Assembly (NCBI RefSeq): GCF_028389875.1
Contig: NC_084678.1
Location: 15,468,899 to 15,532,898 of the forward strand
Direction of reading: 5' to 3'
DNA from: Rhea pennata
Lineage: Eukaryota; Chordata; Aves; Rheiformes; Rheidae
DNA length: 64,000 bases
The notes beneath the pieces are model-generated. The model saw only the letters and a program-made list of their open reading frames with translations. It made no database searches and had not been told where the DNA came from. Of this stretch, positions 25,501-36,659 are shown in pieces (the stretch's first letter is position 1; every line of letters begins with the position of its first letter). A program made the translations under genes and the position numbers.

Positions 25501-28500
25501 TTTGCTTTGCTTTGCTCGCGAGCGGGCGCCAGCCGACTGACCCGTCTTGCTTGCATTGCTCCAGGGGTGTATTTCCCTGCCCTGGCCAGCCTCCTTTCCC
25601 AGAAGGTGCGGGAGAGCGAGCGCGCCTTCACGTACAGCACGGTGGGCACCGGCTCGCAGTTCGGGTAAGTTCTGAAGAGCCTAAGGACGTCATACGTGAT
25701 GAAATGCCGTTAAATAGTTGGAGGCAAAATGTTGAGCCCAAAGTGCGTGTGGATTCCCGGGCCCTTGGGGTTGTTGCTGTTGAGCACGCTCATGCCCACG
25801 TTGCTGAAGTTTGTGTTCTCTGAAATGTACCGTTTGCTCTTGACCTGTGTCAAGGATTTTTGCTTTTGAGACAGACTTTGAAGAGGATTTGCAACATTTA
25901 ATTTCTAAGGGAAACAGCCTGATGCAGCAGGAAGAACAGGGATCAGCCGGGGACTAGTCACCCGTCCTCTCTGATAAACGGGGATAATATAACTTTCCCA
26001 TCTCTTTTAATTTCCGTGAGAATTTCCCTTCTAAGTGGAAGGGTTGTTAAAAAGTCCAATAGAAATATTCCTGCATTTAACCACTTGGAATTCCGGTGCC
26101 CTCGTGCCCTTTGCAGATGCAGCTGCTCCCTGAGATACTTCCCACGCGTCAGGTGCCCCGCACTCTTTCCCCACCGAGCGCGCTTCGGCTCGGGGCTCTG
26201 CGCTTTCCTCTCCCCGAGACGCACGTCGGTGGGAAACGCAGGGCTCCGTCCGCAGCCGGAGACCTCAGCGGGGAGATGCTGAGGACCCGGCCGGAGGTGC
26301 TGAGCCGGGAAGTCGGGCTGGTTTTGGGGGGCTGCAGCGGTGCAATGGGCAGGCTGAGGGCTTTCGCAGCTGCGGTTAGTGACCCCAAGAAGCTCCTGCT
26401 GCTGACTCACGCAGTCCTCAAAATTGCTCTGTGGTTTCCCTTCCAGCACGCTTGTGATCGGTGGGGCAGGATCTCTCCTCCTGGACTGGTACGGCTGGGA
26501 AAGCGTTTTCTACTTCTCTGGCTTGCTCACTTTGCTCTGGGTTTACTGCACGTGCAAGTACCTCCTGAACGAGAAAGGTAATTTCACCCCCGTGCATCCC
26601 TCCGGCTGCTGCTCGCTGCCAGCGCCCTTGGGAACGAGTCGGCTGTTTTCTGCAAGCCCCCGAGTTCCCAAGGTGATGCCTGGTGTCACACAACGAATTT
26701 TACTCGGGTATCTTTGTATAACATACAGTGTGTCTGACTCGAGGTGCTAAACCCAGAAACAAGCTTTTGAAGTGGGAAATCAGCAATGTAAAAGGTCAAA
26801 GTCCCACGCTGGATTATATTGCTGTTGAGAGTCTGATCTAACTCCTCAGCCCTCTTAAGCACCAGTGGAAATACCAAGCAGAGCATGATCTTCAAAGTGG
26901 ATTAAGCTAAAGTAGAACAAGATACTTATTCCAAAGTAAGAGCATCCACACATAGAGCTTTTTAAAACCGGTTAATCTGGAATATCTGCTCCAAATAACT
27001 GTCAGGGAATAATTCCACATATGGGCAAACGCTGGCTACAGCGTTATCTGAGTGTGGTGTGTAGGAGCCCGGCTCATAAGGAGCCCGATGTGTGCCTGGT
27101 GCTGTACAAAATTCACACCTGGTCCCTGCCCGAGGATATTTCTGTCTAGTCATACCAAGAGATGTAATGAATAGGTGAAGGTGGCTGGATGGGGGAGAGT
27201 GTGGACACAGTGAAAGGGTCTTGCTCAATGTAGTAAGGCGTTCACGTAAGCGTCCGGGGTAGGTATTGCAAAGAAAAAGGGTTAGAAGTAGATTAAAGCC
27301 ATTTGTGCCGAAGCCTCGCAGCTCTTTCCAGTTGCACGGGGCAGTGCTGATCATCGCTTGCCCTTGTGTATCTCCTTCCCCGCAGAACTCGTCGTCCCCT
27401 TGGGCTGTTTAACGAGAGGCCTCCCCGTGTCCAAGCAGAGCAAGGTTCCCTGGAGGCAGCTGTTTCGAAAGGCGCCGATCTGGTAGGCGGATGCTGCGGC
27501 GGCGAGCGCGGGGCAGCCAGCGGCGTTTCCGCCTGGGAAAGCCAGTGGGGCGGGTGGGAAGGCCGCGGGGAAGCTAGAGCACCTGGTTTTTTTGTTGTTG
27601 TTGTTTTGTTTTTTTTCCCCCAGCGGGACCTGTCGCTGTTACTGATCGTTTCCTCCCCGCTGTGTGTTTTCAGGGCCGTCATCATAGCTCAGCTTTCTAC
27701 GGCCAGCACGTTTTTCACTCTCCTCTCCTGGCTGCCAACTTTCTTCAAGGAAACTTTTCCCGAGTCGAAGGTAAGCCGGCTTTCTGGCCGGCAGCGGAAA
27801 GCGAGCGCGGGGACCTGGCGGACCGGCGTCCGCCCCGTCTGCAGAAACCCTCCGAGCGCCTTCGCGTGCCCGGAGCCGGGGAGGAGCGGGCACGGGGGCT
27901 TCCCTGGGACTTGGGATGTCCGGATCTGGCCCCCGCAGCGGCGTCCTGCACGGCTTGCACTGGCGCGCGGCCAACGCGCCTGCTTAACGCTCGCCCGGAC
28001 AGGTAGAGCAGGATTTGGGCATCCTCCGTTGCTTCTTTTTTTCCCCAGCCCTCCCGTGGGCACCCTCCCAGCACGGAGGACAGAGTCGTGTTTGGTTTTT
28101 AGGCTGCTCTTTGCCGAGGGAAGGACGGTTTTCAAATCGTGTGGAGCTCATCATGTTGTGCCATTGCAAATGACCCCTGACTTGTTCATTCCTGTGCTTA
28201 CATGTTTTTTTACTGTACTGATATTGTAGAGCTCAGGGCAGCCTGAAAAAATTATAATTATCATTAATAACATGTACTTCAAAAAACACTGCAGAGGCTT
28301 CCCTCTCCTCGGCACAGATGATGTTCCCATTTTTCAGAAACCTAGTTAATACTCACCTAGTACTTCGGTGTCTCCTCGTTCTCGGACAGTGGCACGATCT
28401 TTTCTACAAAGCTCTGTCAGGTTTTTAAATAACTTCCAGAGCTGCTTCCAAATGCCTTTTAATATTACATTTGTAAGGCGCTTTATGGCATACTTGATAT

Positions 28501-31192
28501 TTATATTAGAATCATGTATTAAACCAGCAAACATATTGTTGTTACAAGATCTGTGCACCTCCGGTAATACGCCTGTGTGGCAGTAATTTACCATCTGTTC
28601 GGCATTGTATCGTGGCGCTCTTATGTAACGTTCCTGCATCAGATAATCGCTTCCTAGATTTTAACAAAACGCGGCTTGCTCGCGACAGCAATCACTCGCG
28701 TGGTAAAGCCGTGTCACCCGCTGGCCGCCCTCCCTTTCTGCAGGGGAGCCGCCGTGTCTTTGCGGTGCTCAGTCCCGCTGCGCCTCTCCGCCCTGGAGCT
28801 GGCGTCGCCAAGACCGCGTTGAACGTAGCAGAGCTGCTAAGGGCTGCAGCCCCGCCGGGGGCCGTGGAGCGCCGCGGGGTGCAGCTGCGAGCGAGCTGTG
28901 GGAGGTGGTTTAGGATCCCGCGAGGAGTCCTCCTCTCTCCCTTTTTTTATTTCTCACGTTTACAGAGAGCAAACTCAGCTCTGATAGCATGCCTCTCTGC
29001 ATGTTTGCTCTCTTTTAGGGTTGGGTCTTCAATGTAGTCCCGTGGCTGGTTGCAATTCCAACGAGTTTATTCAGTGGATTTCTGTCTGATCATTTAATCA
29101 ACCAGGGTAAGAGCTCTTTTGGCTTTTCCTCATTTTTTGTCCTAAATTGCATTTACCCAACGCTCTCCTGGCTGGAGAACAAGGTTAACTGTTGAACTGT
29201 CCTTGACTGCAACGCTTCCTTTCTCTTCCAGGATATAAAACCATCACCATTCGTAAGTTCATGCAGGTAAGAGAAATAAAGCCACGCGAATGCAACTCGA
29301 GCTGCCTGATGGCCTCGAGGTGCGTGGCAGTCTGCTGGGGAAATGCAGGCTGGGTCTCCTACAGAGTCAGGCTGCTGGTTAGAGACAGAAAGAAAATAGG
29401 TTTTAGAGCTTTTCTAATAGATTAGTGATCAAAGTGTGTGGGAAATGAAATCCACTTTGTGCACAGAGATTTGTGAGTGCTCGGAAGAGGTTTTCTTCAA
29501 CAAAGACCAGTCATGCACTGTCATGCCAAGTGACTTGTTAGATATTGCAGGAAACAGCAACAGAAAGATGAGCAGGAAGAGAAATGCCAGGGGAAAGTGC
29601 AGTGTATCCTCTACAACCTGCGGTAGTGCCTCCGCTTCCCAGTGTAGCATCCAGCTGGACTGGCCTTTGGCACCCAAAAAGGCAATACAAAAGGGGAGAA
29701 AAAAGGGCCTGAGGAGCACCTGGTGCATGATACGTTCTTTGTGTTTGAAAGGGAACAGTTTGTTTCCAGAAGGAGCTGCTTTCTTCGTTACAGCAAAGCT
29801 GCTGTGACATTTAAATTTCTCATTCTTCCAGGTCATCGGCTCAGGTGTATCGAGCATTTTTGCTTTGTGCCTGGGTCAGACATCCAGTTTTTGCAAAGCT
29901 ATCGTGTTTGCCTCAGCCTCTGTTGGACTTCAGACCTTTAACCACAGGTAATGAGAGCGATAAGGACACTAGCTGTGGCACTTAGCTCCCACCCGGCTCA
30001 TCATGTTGGGGTCCCAGAGTAGGCTCCCTCCGTCATTGTGTCCGGGCAGAAACTGGCACTGGTCTGAGCCTCGTATATTGGTCCCTGCAAGGCTGGTGGA
30101 GTTTAGTGACCACCGGGCTGGAGATGGTCCAGCAAGACCTGTGGACCTTGTCTACCTTGGGGAAGGACTAGACACACTGAGGAGGGCCCATTTGACCGAG
30201 CAGGTAGTAGCACATGAAGCATAAGGTGAATTGTGTTTTGATCCTTCCCAAGTACTTTAAATGAGCTGCTTTGAACTGAATCCTTTTCCTTCTGTTGCTC
30301 TCCCATGTCGCTTCACTGTCAGCCACTTTCCTTCTTCTCTTCTCTTTACAAGCTATTGGATGTCTGGGATCTTCTGCTGTTGTGTAACAAACTGAACTGT
30401 GTGTAAACAATGAAAAAGACAATCACGTTCCATTAAAACAGCCTTTTTTCCTCTCTCTTTCTCAATAGTGGTATTTCAGTAAATGTACAAGATTTGGCCC
30501 CCTCATGTGCTGGCTTGCTGTTTGGTAAGGATCCCTCAAGACCTGTCCTGGAAGAACCTGTGTGTAGGGGAGGGGATGCTGCTGGCTGCACTGAAGCTTT
30601 AGCAGGAGCAGCACCATGCACTCGCTGGTCTGCGTTTGCAGCCTCAGCTTCCTTCCCTGCATACACCTGCCACTGCTGGGAGCGAGGAATGGCGTGAACA
30701 CGCCTTTTCATTAGTGAAATGAGTGCATGCACAGAGGGGTGGGAAGAGGATAAGCATTTCGGCCTGGCGGCTGTTCCTGCTGTCAGCAAGGTGTTTTGCT
30801 AGGAACGTAGGTTGGCGTCGGGTGGGAATCCACGTCCTTGGGTTCCTGTGAGCCAAAGCAATAGGGCAATTTCCCTTTCTTTTCTTTCCAGGCATTGGAA
30901 ATACCGGTGGAGCCCTGCTCGGTAAGGAACTTCCTGCAGCTCATCCTCTCCTGGGGAGCCCCCTCGCAGCTGGCGGGCAGGATCTGGCCCCAGCCCTTGC
31001 ATCTCTGTCTCTTCTCTCCTGTGCACAGGTGTCATTTGCGTGTACTCGGCCGGCTATCTGATCGAAACTACTGGCTCTTGGATTTCCGTTTTCAACCTGG
31101 TGGCTGCTGTTAACAGCATCGGCCTCTGTGCGTTCCTGATCTTCGGTGAGGCCCAGAGGGTGGACACGGACTCTGCATACATAGACCTGTAG
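19447..31192 (+). CDS. SLC17A9: SLC17A9 (VNUT): vesicular nucleotide transporter (13 coding exons)
   Basis: Thirteen exons joined by GT-AG introns give 1365 bases including TAG, a 454-residue protein. It is an MFS/SLC17 family carrier that loads ATP and other nucleotides into secretory vesicles and lysosomes, driven by membrane potential and chloride-dependent. Seen: an Arg/Gly-rich cytoplasmic N-terminus (about 1-40), then roughly twelve membrane segments; the loop motif GGHIGDRIGGEK at 98-109; Arg143 in SSRFLMG, equivalent to the TM4 arginine reported as essential in human VNUT (published as Arg119); YGWESVFYFSG in exon 5; the second loop motif GFLSDHLINQGY at 312-323; and an acidic tail ending IDL. 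Exons: 19447-19559, 23211-23408, 24833-24972, 25565-25664, 26447-26577, 27386-27482, 27674-27770, 29019-29106, 29232-29266, 29832-29947, 30469-30524, 30892-30921, 31029-31192. The start is the first in-frame ATG in exon 1; the frame stays open upstream. The N-terminus is about 15-20 residues longer than I recall for human. Introns 2-12 show no other gene. Confidence 0.96.
19820..19925. repeat. C15 and G15 homopolymer pair
   Basis: A run of 15 C (19820-19834) and a run of 15 G (19911-19925) lie 76 bases apart in opposite polarity just inside intron 1. They could pair as a stem in the transcript or form i-motif/G-quadruplex structures. Homopolymer lengths may be sequencing-sensitive. Confidence 0.85.
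22236..22440. promoter_or_regulatory. Candidate conserved element in SLC17A9 intron 1
   Basis: An AT-rich island in GC-rich intron with a TTAATTA homeodomain core (near 22269), a CGGATTAACC bicoid-type site (near 22377) and TCCTAATTCC. The base composition contrast and motif density suggest a constrained regulatory element; conservation was not tested. Confidence 0.3.
23211..23408 (+). CDS. SLC17A9: SLC17A9 exon 2
   Basis: The acceptor CTCGGCAG ends at 23210. It encodes MLLLGTCLLYCARVAVPV (TM1) through VVLSSFFWGYCLTQVIGGH (TM2) to GD and the split Arg104. The donor is ACCG|GTACTG. Confidence 0.95.
24833..24972 (+). CDS. SLC17A9: SLC17A9 exon 3
   Basis: The acceptor CTTGCAG ends at 24832. 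It completes Arg104 and encodes IGGEKVLLLSASAWG and the TM4 segment with Arg143 (SSRFLMGLLQ). The donor is CAAG|GTGAGG. Confidence 0.96.
25565..25664 (+). CDS. SLC17A9: SLC17A9 exon 4
   Basis: The acceptor TGCTCCAG ends at 25564. It encodes VYFPALASLLSQKVRESERA to the split Gly of SQFG. The donor is TCGG|GTAAGT. Confidence 0.96.
26447..26577 (+). CDS. SLC17A9: SLC17A9 exon 5
   Basis: The acceptor CCTTCCAG ends at 26446. It encodes TLVIGGAGSLLLDWYGWESV through KYLLNEK. The donor is AAAG|GTAATT. Confidence 0.96.
27386..27482 (+). CDS. SLC17A9: SLC17A9 exon 6
   Basis: The acceptor CCCGCAG ends at 27385. It encodes the central cytoplasmic loop ELVVPLGCLTRGLPVSKQSK and VPWRQLFRKAPIW. The first half is the least conserved part of the protein; PWRQLFRK is strongly conserved. 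The donor is TCTG|GTAGGC. Confidence 0.94.
27674..27770 (+). CDS. SLC17A9: SLC17A9 exon 7
   Basis: The acceptor TTTTCAG ends at 27673. It encodes AVIIAQLSTASTFFTLLSWL (TM7) and PTFFKETFPESK. The donor is GAAG|GTAAGC. Confidence 0.96.
29019..29106 (+). CDS. SLC17A9: SLC17A9 exon 8
   Basis: The acceptor TCTTTTAG ends at 29018. It encodes GWVFNVVPWLVAIPTSLFSG and FLSDHLINQ, carrying the TM8-TM9 loop motif. The donor is CAGG|GTAAGA. Confidence 0.96.
29232..29266 (+). CDS. SLC17A9: SLC17A9 exon 9 (35-base mini-exon)
   Basis: The acceptor TCTTCCAG ends at 29231. It encodes (G)YKTITIRKFMQ. The donor is GCAG|GTAAGA. Confidence 0.94.
29832..29947 (+). CDS. SLC17A9: SLC17A9 exon 10
   Basis: The acceptor TCTTCCAG ends at 29831. 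It encodes VIGSGVSSIFALCLGQTSSF and CKAIVFASASVGLQTFNH. The donor is ACAG|GTAATG. Confidence 0.96.
30469..30524 (+). CDS. SLC17A9: SLC17A9 exon 11
   Basis: The acceptor CTCAATAG ends at 30468. It encodes GISVNVQDLAPSCAGLLF, a highly conserved SLC17 stretch. The donor is TTTG|GTAAGG. Confidence 0.96.
30892..30921 (+). CDS. SLC17A9: SLC17A9 exon 12 (30-base mini-exon)
   Basis: The acceptor CTTTCCAG ends at 30891. It encodes (G)IGNTGGALL and the first base of the next Gly. The donor is CTCG|GTAAGG. Confidence 0.92.
31029..31192 (+). CDS. SLC17A9: SLC17A9 exon 13 (last coding)
   Basis: The acceptor TGCACAG ends at 31028. It encodes VICVYSAGYLIETTGSW, the last membrane segment FNLVAAVNSIGLCAFLIF, and the tail GEAQRVDTDSAYIDL. 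TAG is at 31190-31192. Confidence 0.96.
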
Positions 31193-32467
31193 AGATGAGC
31201 TCAGCAAGCCGTCGGAGGATAGCAGAGTGTCGTGCCGATGGGTCATTGTCGCACAAGTGCCAAAGAACATATTTTCTTTTTGCAGAAGTTTAACGGGGGG
31301 AAGAAAAAGACCCTATATTTAATGGGTCTAAATGAAACCCACAGGAGAAAAGAAATCTAGCTTTCACTTTTTGCTCAGGGGATGGCTGATGGCCTAGAGA
31401 GCCAACCAGCTCGACATAGCCGGTGAGAATTTGGCCCATGTGGCTGGTTTGCCCCAGTCCATTTCTAGTGGGCAAATATCCACATGGCCAAAATAGCTTA
31501 TTCTGCTCAATGCTGAGTGGTGCTGCAATCTGCACCCTTGCCGAGGACCACCGACTGCTCCTTGAGGGAGAGCTGCTTTTCCTGCCAGGAGCTGGTTCCT
31601 CTGTGCTCTGCTGTCCTGTGAGCACACAGAGGATTGCCAGCTCTTGTGCTGCCAGTCAACACATTTCGTCCGGACTCAATGCAAGGAATAATCCAAAAGA
31701 GTGTACCCCTGCCCTAAACGGTCCCTCGTGTGCCTTCCCTTTGCAGTATGTTTGACAGGTACAATCCAGGTGTAGAAGAGGATGGGTTGTGTGATGAATT
31801 CAAGGCTTCCCTTCAGGGGAAGCGAGGATTTCTGGTTGGATGTCTACTGCAGACCCTGGATGTGAGGTTGCGTCTATATTGCCTTCACCATGCTTGAGCC
31901 GAGACTAGAGTTTGCAGGCTGAACTGTTGGATCCAGTTGAGTCCATCCTTGCTCACGGGTTGAACCCGAGGGCTCCTTCCTCTTTGCTACCGGCTGCAGA
32001 GCAGACCCAATCTAAGGTAGGCAACCTCAAACCTGAGAGCAGAGGACCACGCAGGGGCTGGACTCGCTCACCCAATGGTTAAGTTTGCCATTATATATAC
32101 CTGGCAGTGTAGACATAGCCAAGGAATCCGCCGGGAGTTGTTTTGCCATATGCTGTGAATATATATGAAGAACAGGTCATGCTCTGTACTTTGGATCTCT
32201 AATCCCCAGTGCTTTCTACTTTATTGTGTCCTCCCTGTGCCTTCAACAGGGCACAGGAGATGTTCCAAAGAGCCTGCAACAGGCACTTTTTCTTCCTGTA
32301 AAGGTAATTTCTGCCTTGTGGATCTGTAGTACCAGATGTGGATCTGTGCTGTTCCCCGTATCAGAGGGAAATATTTGGCTGTATATGCCTCTGAGCCTGA
32401 ATGTCTTTAAGTTATTTATAAATATTTTAAAATTTAAAGTACCAAATTCTATAGTCTATTTTATGTA

Positions 32468-32560
32468 CTTGAGGCCTGATTCTGCATGCTTAGTTTGTGT
32501 GGGACTCCCAGTGAAACCCACAGCATTTCTGGGAGGGAAGGTTTTGCCAGCCTGCACTTT
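32468..32560. repeat. Possible ancient amniote repeat remnant
   Basis: GAGGCCTGATTCTGC followed by GGGACTCCCAGTGAAACCC resembles the GGCCTGATTCTG...CAGTGAAGTCAATGG style ends of old amniote repeats common in turtles and crocodilians. The similarity is short and was judged from memory; it may be chance. Confidence 0.2.
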
Positions 32561-32926
32561 TTGGTTCTGTGGGCTCTATCTTAGATGTGACATTTCATAT
32601 TAAAGAAATTCACTACTTTTCCTCCCCGCCTGCCCTTGCTTGCAGCTGGAAAGACCCTCTTTGGTTCTGTAGTGCTTACCTCAATGCTTCTGCTGGGGCT
32701 GGGGCCAGCTTCCCCAAGGCCCCCTGCTCTGGTTTTGGGGTGCAGACGTGTCTGCAGGTCTGTTACGAGTGCAGCCGATGGAAATCGGGGCTGAGCGTTG
32801 CAGCTCCGGTGCAGAGGAGAGGCACAGCCGGCACCGCGGCTCACCGCTGTGCTCGCCCTGCAGGGAGGCTGCAGACCCACGCTCGTTGTCCACACCAAAA
32901 CCCTTTCCTCTGCCCCATTTGTTTTG

Positions 32927-32929
<3 letters not shown>

Positions 32930-32962
<33 letters not shown>
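32930..32962. repeat. Poly-T homopolymer, 33 bases
   Basis: Uninterrupted run of 33 T. No reverse-strand retroelement body or target-site duplication recognised. Confidence 0.9.
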
Positions 32963-32964
<2 letters not shown>

Positions 32965-33816
32965 CAAATTTCTTTTTGGAGGATATCTTGCAGGTGTTAA
33001 GCTTCTAAATACAGAGATTTATAATGAAAATGCAGATTTTTAATTGCAGGGACACTAATGGGTGCCGCTTAACTAAGTTGAGCTGCTTGCAGGAGGTATT
33101 AGGAGATAAAGATGCCGCTGCCCGATGCCTTCGCCGGAGAACGTAGCATCTGTGTGGCCTGATCTGGGGCCAGGGAGATGGGAAGGAACGTTTTCTCCCT
33201 CTTTGCTTTTTGCCCCCTGTGGGCTGGTTGCTCCTGTAGGTGCAGCCCCGTGTCTGGGGTGCCGCACAGCGCAGAGCCAGGGCAGCGAACGCTGCTGGGA
33301 AACGTCAGGGTAAAATGGGTAAGGTGAGAGGGAGGGAGGACATAGCAAATGCAGCCCCGGCTCTGGAGGCATCTCTTTGCCAGCCTCGTCCAGTCCGTGC
33401 AGATTTCTTGCACATCTCCCTTGGCCGTTGAGCGTTCCAGCTCCGGCAGAGCGAGGATTGCCCAACTGAGAAGGGAGGAAATTCTGGTTCTCTGTTAATT
33501 CCTGGTTGCACCATCTGTTGCAAAAGAGTTGAATTCGTCAGTTCAGATCGCCCTCGTTGAAGTGAGGCGGGTGGGCGAACCCTGGGCTCTGCGAGCCGCT
33601 GGGCAGCTGGGAGTCGCACGGGGACTCTCTGTCTCCGTAAACTTGCTATGAAGTTAAATATTTGAAGGACATTTGAGGCTCCGGTTTTGTTGTGTTCACC
33701 CGCTGTCAGCAAACTATTGCAGCCGTTTTGCTCACCTGCACTTGTGTTAGTCTGAACAGCGTTGCCAAAGCTTGCGGACCGACAGGTTTTGTTACAGAAG
33801 GACCTGCAAAAATAAA

Positions 33817-34500
33817 GGACGATAATCGCTGGGGCAGCATCTGATTTTCATTTGAGTGCGAATTCACGTGCTGGGCAAGGGCCAGCCAGAGGTGAGCCCC
33901 GCTCATTGCCGTGAGCAGCTCGGCAGGGCTGCCGAGGGCCGGGGCGGCAGCGCGCGGGGAGCAGCACGAAATGCGACAGCCGGGCGCAGCTCTTCGCACT
34001 TTTCTTTCTCATTTGTAGAAATTGCAGCGGGAACGCTCTGCCCGAGCAGGAGAACCAGTCTGGTCTGGTGTGCCTCCACAGACAGGTCCCCTGCCACTGG
34101 CAGAGCCTTAAAAAAAATACATAGCAATAAGAGATACTGCCAGCTTTTGGGCTGATAGGTGCATGTAGATGCCAACAGAGGGAGCTGCGAGATCTGCGAT
34201 GTGCAGCCAGGCTGGGTGCAGCAGGGCTGGGTGCCCCGGCCCGCGGATGGGTGTCCCTTGGGCAAGGGCACAACCACTGGGAGGAAGGAGGAGGGAAAAA
34301 AAAAAGAAAGAAGCTTAGGAATACATTTAAAGGGGAGAAATAGCTGTTAAAAGAATTTTAAAACCTCATCCGCATGGTCAAACAATTAACAGAAAATCTT
34401 TCCAACTTCTTCATGGTATCCCACAACTGCGCAAAGCCCTGGAGAAAGGGATGATCCCTGCCAGGGTCCTAAAACCGCCCAAGTCTCGGGGCACCAGGGC
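33817..34500. other. Noncoding, nothing recognised
   Basis: Mixed GC sequence without exon, repeat or clear regulatory island. This is the start of the roughly 30-kb gene-poor right half of the window. Confidence 0.5.
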
Positions 34501-34539
34501 TGTGGGATCACGGCCCTGCTGTGCAGTCTGCCTCAAGGA

Positions 34540-34730
34540 AGATGAGGACGGCGTTTAAGCACTGATTAGTTACAGGTATGTTGTACTGTTGCTGTGGGTT
34601 GGAGATGATGGGTCGATTTATATTTAAATTGTTTAGGGCATGTTCAATAGCTGGCATAGGCTCTGCAGCATCGAGAAGATACGGGTTTATTGCAGCTTGC
34701 ATAACACAAAATCAATAAACACATTCAAGC
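34540..34730. promoter_or_regulatory. Candidate conserved noncoding element
   Basis: AT-rich island with ACTGATTAGTTAC, TTTATATTTAAATTG and TCAATAAACA (forkhead-like) motifs. A 65-codon minus-strand frame from an ATG at 34702 spans it (QAAINPYLLDAAEPMPAIEH), so short coding potential cannot be excluded. Confidence 0.3.
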
Positions 34731-36049
34731 AGATGGAAAGCAAAACATGGGGAAAATAGCGCTGTTTTTTGGAGGAGAAAAGAAATAGCAAAGAGCGCTT
34801 TTGGCTGATACTTCCCCATTGAAAGCAGAAGCAGATGCTCTCGCAGCAGAGGGACCTGATGTAGCATCCACCTGCCGGCTCCCAGGGGCCGGGACGTGCC
34901 CCAGAGACGGCATCATCTGCAAAGGGCACCTCGCGCCCAGCACTGTAACAGGCAAAATATCACCCTTTATTGCAGCCCTGACCTACTGCATGGCACGTAA
35001 TGAGGAATTTTCCATTTCAAACTTTAATGCAATAATTAAGACGTCCATTAAGGTCTTTACAGTTTGACTGCTTTGTAATTAAAACTGGGGAGGGTGGAAG
35101 GCATCAAGCTCCCGGCAGCGGTTTTAAATGCTGGCCCCTTTTCCCATCTCTGTTCCCTTTCTTTTTCAAAATCGTTTTCCTGTTCTTACTTTAACTGTTT
35201 ATCCTCAGGGCAGGTGGCTTTGTCGAGGCAACAGTGCAGGAAAATTTCAACGCGGAAAACAACCTTAATTCGAATGAGCATGACTGCTCCTAAAAGAGAC
35301 TCTCTTCCCCCTCTGCCAAAACACCTCTGCAGCAATCGCACACCAACGCGGCGTGAGCGTCAGCGGTGACCGGGGGGGCTGCCGGCAGCTGGCATCGATA
35401 CTCGTCTAAAATTTTGTTCCTAGGTCGGCAGATTTTTGTAAAGGATCCAGAAAAACTAATGATTCGATAGCAGAAATAGTTGCCAGAAATGCTTCTGCTG
35501 ATTCCTTGCATCCTTCCCCAGATCGCTTGCCCCTTGTCCGTACAACTAGCAATTCACTGGGAACTCACTCGGGTTCTTCCAAACACGACACTTGGTGCAA
35601 TCTCCTGGCACTTTGGCATTAATTATTCTCTAATAAATTGTTTTTAATTTCAGTTCCAAAGGAAAAAAAAAATCTGCTTCCACTGGAGACAAGGGAAAGG
35701 TACACGTGTAGCAATTATCGGTAGGATTTTACACAAAGAATTAGAAACGTAGCAGAGCATGTCCTGCATTCTCATTAAAGGCAAACAGTCAGCGGTTGGC
35801 AGGGGATTTTCCTGTGCAACCACTTAGGCTCATTGCAGCTGTTAAAGTCCTTTCATGTTTTCACCCCCCCCCCCCAAGACTCCTAAAAAAAACCCCACGC
35901 TAATTTACAGTCTCTCCCGTGTACACGTGCAAGTTAGGAGCGAGGCGCGGGCGCGCGGAGCCGCGCGGCCCTCCGCGGAGACGTTGGGCCTCGCGGCGGG
36001 AGCGGACGGGCGCACGCGGCTCGGTGGGGATCGCTGGCGGTTCGAGGTG

Positions 36050-36290
36050 GGCTTGCAGTCGCTTTGCAGCGTGCTCTTTGTAATAGTTCATCATAAATAG
36101 TGTCATAATAACTGTGAGATCGGCATTGACCAGTTGGGTAACCGCCTCTCCGGTTTCTAGAAATAGCAGGAAAAGAACCCCCCAAACAGCTTGTATCATA
36201 AGCAAGAATATAATCAGACAGGAAAGTGAGGGGCTTCGGAGGTCTTTTATAATCTTATTTCATTCCGGTTTATTTTGTTTCATCTCGCCT
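36050..36290. promoter_or_regulatory. Candidate conserved noncoding element
   Basis: AT-rich island between CpG-rich flanks, with repeated ATCATAAATAG / GTCATAATAAC and ATAATCAGACAGG motifs. A minus-strand frame through it reads a hydrophobic peptide (MIQAVWGVLFLLFLE) then an unrelated GC-rich tail, which argues for chance. No homology recognised. Confidence 0.3.
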
Positions 36291-36659
36291 GGGACGCTGT
36301 TGCCCTTTCGAAAGGGCTGCAGTTCCCACCACACCAGCAAGACCAGCAGGAGCTCAGAGTATAAATCCTCAGTCCCTGCCATCGCGCTTTGCAGGCACGG
36401 GGAAGCGGGACGCGCGCGGCGGCAGCCGGGGTGGCCCGGGGAGCGTCTGCACGCTCGCGGCTGGACTCCCAGGAGGAAAGGCAATGCCGGGGCGAAACAG
36501 GCTCTTCTGCGCCCAGCTCCAGCCGCTCCCGGACAAAAGGCTTCGGATCCGGCGACCGTAACGCTGCAGCGTTTTGGAAGGGATGTCTGCTCAGTGGTGG
36601 TTTTGTGCCCGGAGGCAGCTGGGAGTAGAGAATTCAAATTTATTTCATTGCTTAGTTAA

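Larger units (their letters stand above)
31193..33816 (+). other. SLC17A9: SLC17A9 3' UTR and flank (end uncertain)
   Basis: No coding potential. The first plausible poly(A) signal is ATTAAA at 32599-32604; an AATAAA lies at 33811-33816. It contains a 33-base T run at 32930-32962. The transcript end is inferred. Confidence 0.45.
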
